From: Candidatus Woesearchaeota archaeon
Lineage (GTDB): Archaea > Nanobdellota > Nanobdellia > SCGC-AAA011-G17 > JACPNG01
Reading direction: 5' to 3'
NCBI GenBank assembly: GCA_018303705.1
Contig: JAGVXQ010000009.1
Location: forward strand, 1-8,159
DNA length: 8,159 bases
Each line of letters opens with the position of its first letter. Positions within the stretch are counted from its first letter, which is position 1. Made by a program: the position numbers and the translations under genes. The notes below the pieces were generated by a model that saw only the letters and a program-made list of their open reading frames with translations, searched no databases and was not told where the DNA came from. Positions 5,818-8,159 of this stretch are shown here, piece after piece.

Positions 5818-6492
5818 ATGGTAAACATTATCTTACCAGATGCTAAAGAAGTTCACAAATGGCTTTTATCTTCAGTGCAGCATAGCTGTCACGTTGAATA
5901 TTTTGCTCTTGTTCTTGGCCTTTATCCAGAAGATCCAGATAGGCCACATGATCTAGCAGGTAAAAATAACAAATTAGAATGGCCTGTAATATCAGGGGAG
6001 GCATTGCAATACAGGTTAGTAAAAAAATATGATATTGAAAAAAGATTAACATCTTTCGAATATGGCGGTGAAGTTGAACTATTGCCTTTGATACATAGCT
6101 CAAGGGAACTTCACAGGCAGCAAGGCCACCATAGAATTTGGAATAATTTAAATGGCATTGTAAAGTTAGATGACTTGATGTTCTGTGCAGCAGACACGAT
6201 ATGCGCATTGCTAGAAGACAGGTCATATAATGGTGGCAGCCATTCTTATGCAGAAATACAGGACATGCTTGATGGAAATGTGTTAGAGGGCATTACTCCA
6301 CTTAAGAAAGGTTTGCTTGAAGAAATCGCTATAGAAATGAGCAATCAGGACCAACCTAAGATATCAAGAATTACCAACTTGCTAGAACTTCCGAACATAG
6401 GACTGCCAGAAGCGACATACCTCAAAATCAGGTCAACTCTAAAAAAATCTGTTTATGACTTACATACAAACTATGGCATTCTGATAATGTAA
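5818..6492 (+). CDS. Uncharacterised His/Asp-rich protein, possibly HD-type metal hydrolase
   Basis: I do not recognise this 224-residue protein with certainty. Its N-terminal two thirds has spaced metal-ligand-like residues: H22-S-C-H25, R-P-H44-D45-L-A at 42-47, S-R-E-L-H99-R-Q-Q-G-H104-H105-R-I-W at 95-108, and D118-D119 with A-A-D126-T-I-C at 124-129. The order H...HD...H...D resembles HD-superfamily phosphohydrolases (DUF5662-like), so a nucleotide- or phosphate-cleaving enzyme is a reasonable guess. The C-terminal part (about 160-224) is helical and charged. There is no signal peptide or membrane segment. The gene has its own promoter and precedes a second MNT-HEPN module by 40 bases. 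Fragments of a close paralogue lie after that module, suggesting that the gene and the module have been rearranged together. Confidence 0.5.
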   Translation: MVNIILPDAKEVHKWLLSSVQHSCHVEYFALVLGLYPEDPDRPHDLAGKNNKLEWPVISGEALQYRLVKKYDIEKRLTSFEYGGEVELLPLIHSSRELHRQQGHHRIWNNLNGIVKLDDLMFCAADTICALLEDRSYNGGSHSYAEIQDMLDGNVLEGITPLKKGLLEEIAIEMSNQDQPKISRITNLLELPNIGLPEATYLKIRSTLKKSVYDLHTNYGILIM

Positions 6493-6501
6493 AGCGAAAC
6501 A

Positions 6502-6509
6502 TTTAAATA
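6502..6509 (+). promoter_or_regulatory. TATA box for the second MNT gene
   Basis: TTTAAATA preceded by GCGAAACA (BRE-like) begins exactly 31 bases before the ATG at 6533. Sequence and distance are identical to those of the first MNT operon at 2687. Confidence 0.6.
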
Positions 6510-6532
6510 ATATTGAATTTATTAAAAATCAT

Positions 6533-7087
6533 ATGAACCAAATAAAAGTCAATTACCAATATGAAATACTTATTCTTCTGCTAAAAAAAGGGCTGCATGG
6601 AAGGGAACTTGCAAAAGAGCTAAAAACATCGCTTACAAGAGTGCAATCCATCTTAACAGAGCTTAGAAACATGAACGTGCTTGATTATAAAGTCGAAGGG
6701 AAAAATCACATTTACTTTATCAAAAAAAACCTTATATCAATGTCCTTCGTTCTAAATGCTGAAAATTATAAATTAACAAGGGTGCTAATCATCCACCCGG
6801 AGTTTGAGCCAATATTTCATGATGTAATGAAAAAAAGCAAATGCAGCTTGATACTATTATTTGGGAGTTATGCAAAGGGAACGCCTAAAATAGACAGTGA
6901 TATTGACATATACCTTGACACAACGAGCCAAAAAATAAAAGAAGATGTCCAGAAAATCTACGATCTAATAAGTGTAAAGATTGGAAAATTCAATCAAGAC
7001 GATTTATTAATAAAAGAGATTATCAAAAATCATGTGATAATCAAAGGGGGGGAAGAATATTATGAAAAAATCAAATTTTTTGAATAA
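6533..7087 (+). CDS. Second winged-helix / minimal nucleotidyltransferase protein (MntA-like)
   Basis: The 184-residue protein has an N-terminal HTH (about 8-63: H-G-R-E-L-A-K-E-L at 22-30, T-R-V-Q-S-I-L-T-E-L at 35-44, wing V-E-G-K-N-H-I-Y-F at 54-62). A minimal nucleotidyltransferase follows, with G111-S112-Y-A-K-G at 111-116 and D-S-D-I-D-I at 121-126; D123 and D125 are the metal ligands. By family it should be the antitoxin that adenylylates its HEPN partner and controls the promoter. It shares architecture but little sequence with the 2718 protein, so the two modules are not a recent duplication. Its 3' end overlaps the HEPN gene by 26 bases. A run of seven G at about 7046-7052 lies in its last codons and could serve the next gene as part of an SD. 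Confidence 0.85.
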   Translation: MNQIKVNYQYEILILLLKKGLHGRELAKELKTSLTRVQSILTELRNMNVLDYKVEGKNHIYFIKKNLISMSFVLNAENYKLTRVLIIHPEFEPIFHDVMKKSKCSLILLFGSYAKGTPKIDSDIDIYLDTTSQKIKEDVQKIYDLISVKIGKFNQDDLLIKEIIKNHVIIKGGEEYYEKIKFFE

Positions 7088-7547
7088 ACTAAAAGCTGAA
7101 GGTTCATTAATGCTTGTAGAACCCTCTGAATAGATATCAAAATCTTACCTAATAAAAAGTGAAAAATGTATTCTGGTTGCAAAATTGGCATACGAAGCAG
7201 AAATTTACGAAAACGCGGTGTCAGAAGCATACTATTCAATATATAATACAGTAATGTCTTTATTCTTCAAATATGGTATAAAGTGTGAGAACCATTCTGG
7301 AGCGGTAATTCTAATGAAAGCTCTCTTCAAACTGGAAAGAATTTACCTAATATTTTCTGAGTTTAAGAAAGACAGAATAGACAATCAGTATTATATTCCA
7401 ATGCTTGGCACAGAGCCGATAAATAAAGATAAATGCAATAAAAGAATAAAAATAGCCCGAAGGTTTAATATGGAATTAAAGGCTTATGCTGGAAGGCTAA
7501 CTAATCATGAAATAAATAATTTAAGAAAAAAGTTTGATGAAATATAA
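7062..7547 (+). pseudogene. HEPN-domain gene (UPF0332-like), interrupted by in-frame TAG at codon 24
   Basis: The frame that starts at ATG 7062, inside the end of the MNT gene and 9 bases after a G-rich SD, encodes a typical UPF0332/HEPN protein of 161 residues except for a TAG at 7131-7133. The flanking residues read V-E-P-S-E, stop, I-S-K-S-Y-L-I-K-S-E-K, matching the family's usual N-terminal helix across the stop. The rest is intact: A-V-S-E-A-Y-Y-S-I-Y-N, then E-N-H-S-G, and R105-x4-Y110 (R-I-D-N-Q-Y) where RX4H is classical. A call starting at the TTG at 7185 would lose 41 residues and part of helix 1. TAG ends other genes here, so a nonsense mutation that inactivates the toxin is most likely. 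A sequencing error or readthrough is less likely. Confidence 0.8.
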
Positions 7548-7584
7548 ATGTTAAGTGTATAGTGCAAGAATTAATGTGGATGTT

Positions 7585-7811
7585 AAAAAAAAATATGTTT
7601 ATGATTTATATGCAAACTATGGCCCACTCCACTTAAGAAGGGATTGCTTGAAGAAATTGCAGGCGAAATGAGCAATCAGGACCAACCTAAGATATCAAGA
7701 ATTACCAACTTGCTAGAATTTACGAACATAGGCTTGCCAGAAGCAACGTATGAAATAACAAAGTTCTTGGCCATGAATGCAGCAGCTTCCTGCAATTTAA
7801 AGCCATGCTAA
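7585..7811 (+). pseudogene. Scrambled fragments of a paralogue of the HD-like gene
   Basis: Two pieces match the 5818 gene in reversed order. Bases 7585-7623 resemble its very end (6439-6477, Y-D-L-x-x-N-Y-G). Bases 7626-7751 match 6295-6420 at 112 of 126 positions, including 54 identical bases (7665-7718). The second piece keeps an open frame (T-P-L-K-K-G-L-L-E-E-I) to TAA at 7809-7811, with a different last 18 or so residues. The pieces join at GGC in different frames, near a GGCATT shared by both parent sites, which suggests a deletion between tandem copies. No start or promoter is evident, so this is probably not expressed as a protein. Confidence 0.8.
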
Positions 7812-7834
7812 GTGAAGCTACCCATCACAACAAG

Positions 7835-8159
7835 CTATGGATTATTCATCCAAACTAAATAAACCATTAATTTTTCAAAGAAATAACTCTCTTGCTTCAG
7901 CATCTTAAACTCATATCCATTCCCCTTAAACAATTTCTCAACATCCCCTGTCAATGAAGAGACAACAACCAAAATCTTCCCGTTTTTATTCAGGTGTTTT
8001 TTTGCCTGTTTCAAAAACTTTTCAATTATTTTATGCCCATTTTTTCCGCCGCTTAAAGCCAAAGAATCCTTCTTGCTTTCCCTCTTATCCCTTGGCAAAT
8101 ATGGTGGGTTAAAAATTACAATGTCAAACTTTCCATTGACATTGGAAAATAAGTTTGAC
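7835..8159 (-). CDS. HemK/PrmC (Mtq2-like) methyltransferase, C-terminal part (cut by right window edge)
   Basis: The reverse frame is open from the right edge to TAG at 7837-7835, 107 residues. It contains F-D-I-V-I-F-N-P-P-Y-L-P; the N-P-P-Y motif belongs to class I methyltransferases that modify amide nitrogen of glutamine or adenine. L-A-L-S-G-G-K-N-G near residue 33 and the C-terminal F-F-E-K-L-M-V-Y fit HemK-type enzymes. In archaea this protein usually acts as the Mtq2 homologue that methylates the GGQ glutamine of release factor aRF1, with a Trm112-like partner; that is family knowledge. The frame continues beyond the TTG at 8098, so that codon is internal (Y-L-P) and not a start. The SAM-binding N-terminal part lies outside the window. 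It is convergent with the upstream accessory genes. Confidence 0.9.
   Translation of the reverse strand, partial: SNLFSNVNGKFDIVIFNPPYLPRDKRESKKDSLALSGGKNGHKIIEKFLKQAKKHLNKNGKILVVVSSLTGDVEKLFKGNGYEFKMLKQESYFFEKLMVYLVWMNNP

Noticed and set aside
5843..6226. Minus-strand 127-codon frame within the HD-like gene
   Set aside because: The plus frame is longer, has a promoter at the expected distance and its C-terminal part is duplicated in frame downstream.
7185..7547. HEPN gene starting at TTG 7185
   Set aside because: The same frame continues upstream with family-like residues to ATG 7062, so TTG 7185 is internal; only the TAG at 7131 makes the shorter frame look like the gene.
7835..8098. Complete 87-residue protein starting at TTG 8098
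   Set aside because: The TTG encodes the Leu of N-P-P-Y-L-P in a frame that continues to the window edge, so this is the C-terminal part of a larger methyltransferase.

Overview
The window looks like an accessory segment of an AT-rich archaeal chromosome, most likely from a small-genome lineage of the DPANN type (for example Woesearchaeota or Pacearchaeota). Four things support this: TTTAAATA-type TATA boxes with CGAAA-like purine-rich elements just upstream, at a near-constant 31 nt from start codons (leaderless transcription); a secreted Gly/Tyr-rich surface protein; a HemK-type methylase with an NPPY motif; and a density of small toxin-antitoxin genes typical of archaea. The phylum is inference; no marker gene is present.

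Layout from left to right. Positions 1-858 (minus) hold the N-terminal 286 codons of a polytopic polysaccharide flippase that runs off the left edge, preceded by a possible 17-residue leader ORF with its own promoter. Positions 1069-2530 (minus) encode an AbiEi/AbiEii-type (type IV) toxin-antitoxin operon. A divergent promoter region then leads to 2718-3740 (plus), a winged-helix/minimal nucleotidyltransferase followed with no gap by a HEPN protein (MntA-HepT-like). Positions 3970-5073 encode a secreted protein with two Gly-Tyr-rich tracts. The 3' end of that gene plus about 50 bases downstream is repeated 644 bases later (88 bp, 86 identical). The interval between the two copies holds a small DUF4258-DUF2283 toxin-antitoxin pair, so the pair looks like an inserted cassette. 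Next come a His-rich HD-like protein (5818-6492), a second wHTH-nucleotidyltransferase (6533-7087) and a second HEPN gene that overlaps it from 7062 but carries an in-frame TAG at codon 24. A scrambled partial duplication of the HD-like gene (about 7585-7811) follows. The right edge holds the C-terminal part of a PrmC/Mtq2-like methyltransferase on the minus strand.

Taken together, a run of at least four toxin-antitoxin-like modules (AbiE, two MNT-HEPN, DUF4258/DUF2283) sits between two housekeeping-type genes. It shows several marks of turnover: a duplicated flank, a nonsense-interrupted toxin and gene fragments. I see no tRNA, rRNA, CRISPR array, transposase or integrase. No gene-free stretch exceeds 300 bases. 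The smaller gaps (859-1068, 2531-2717, 3741-3969) hold promoters and otherwise only short, unconvincing open stretches.
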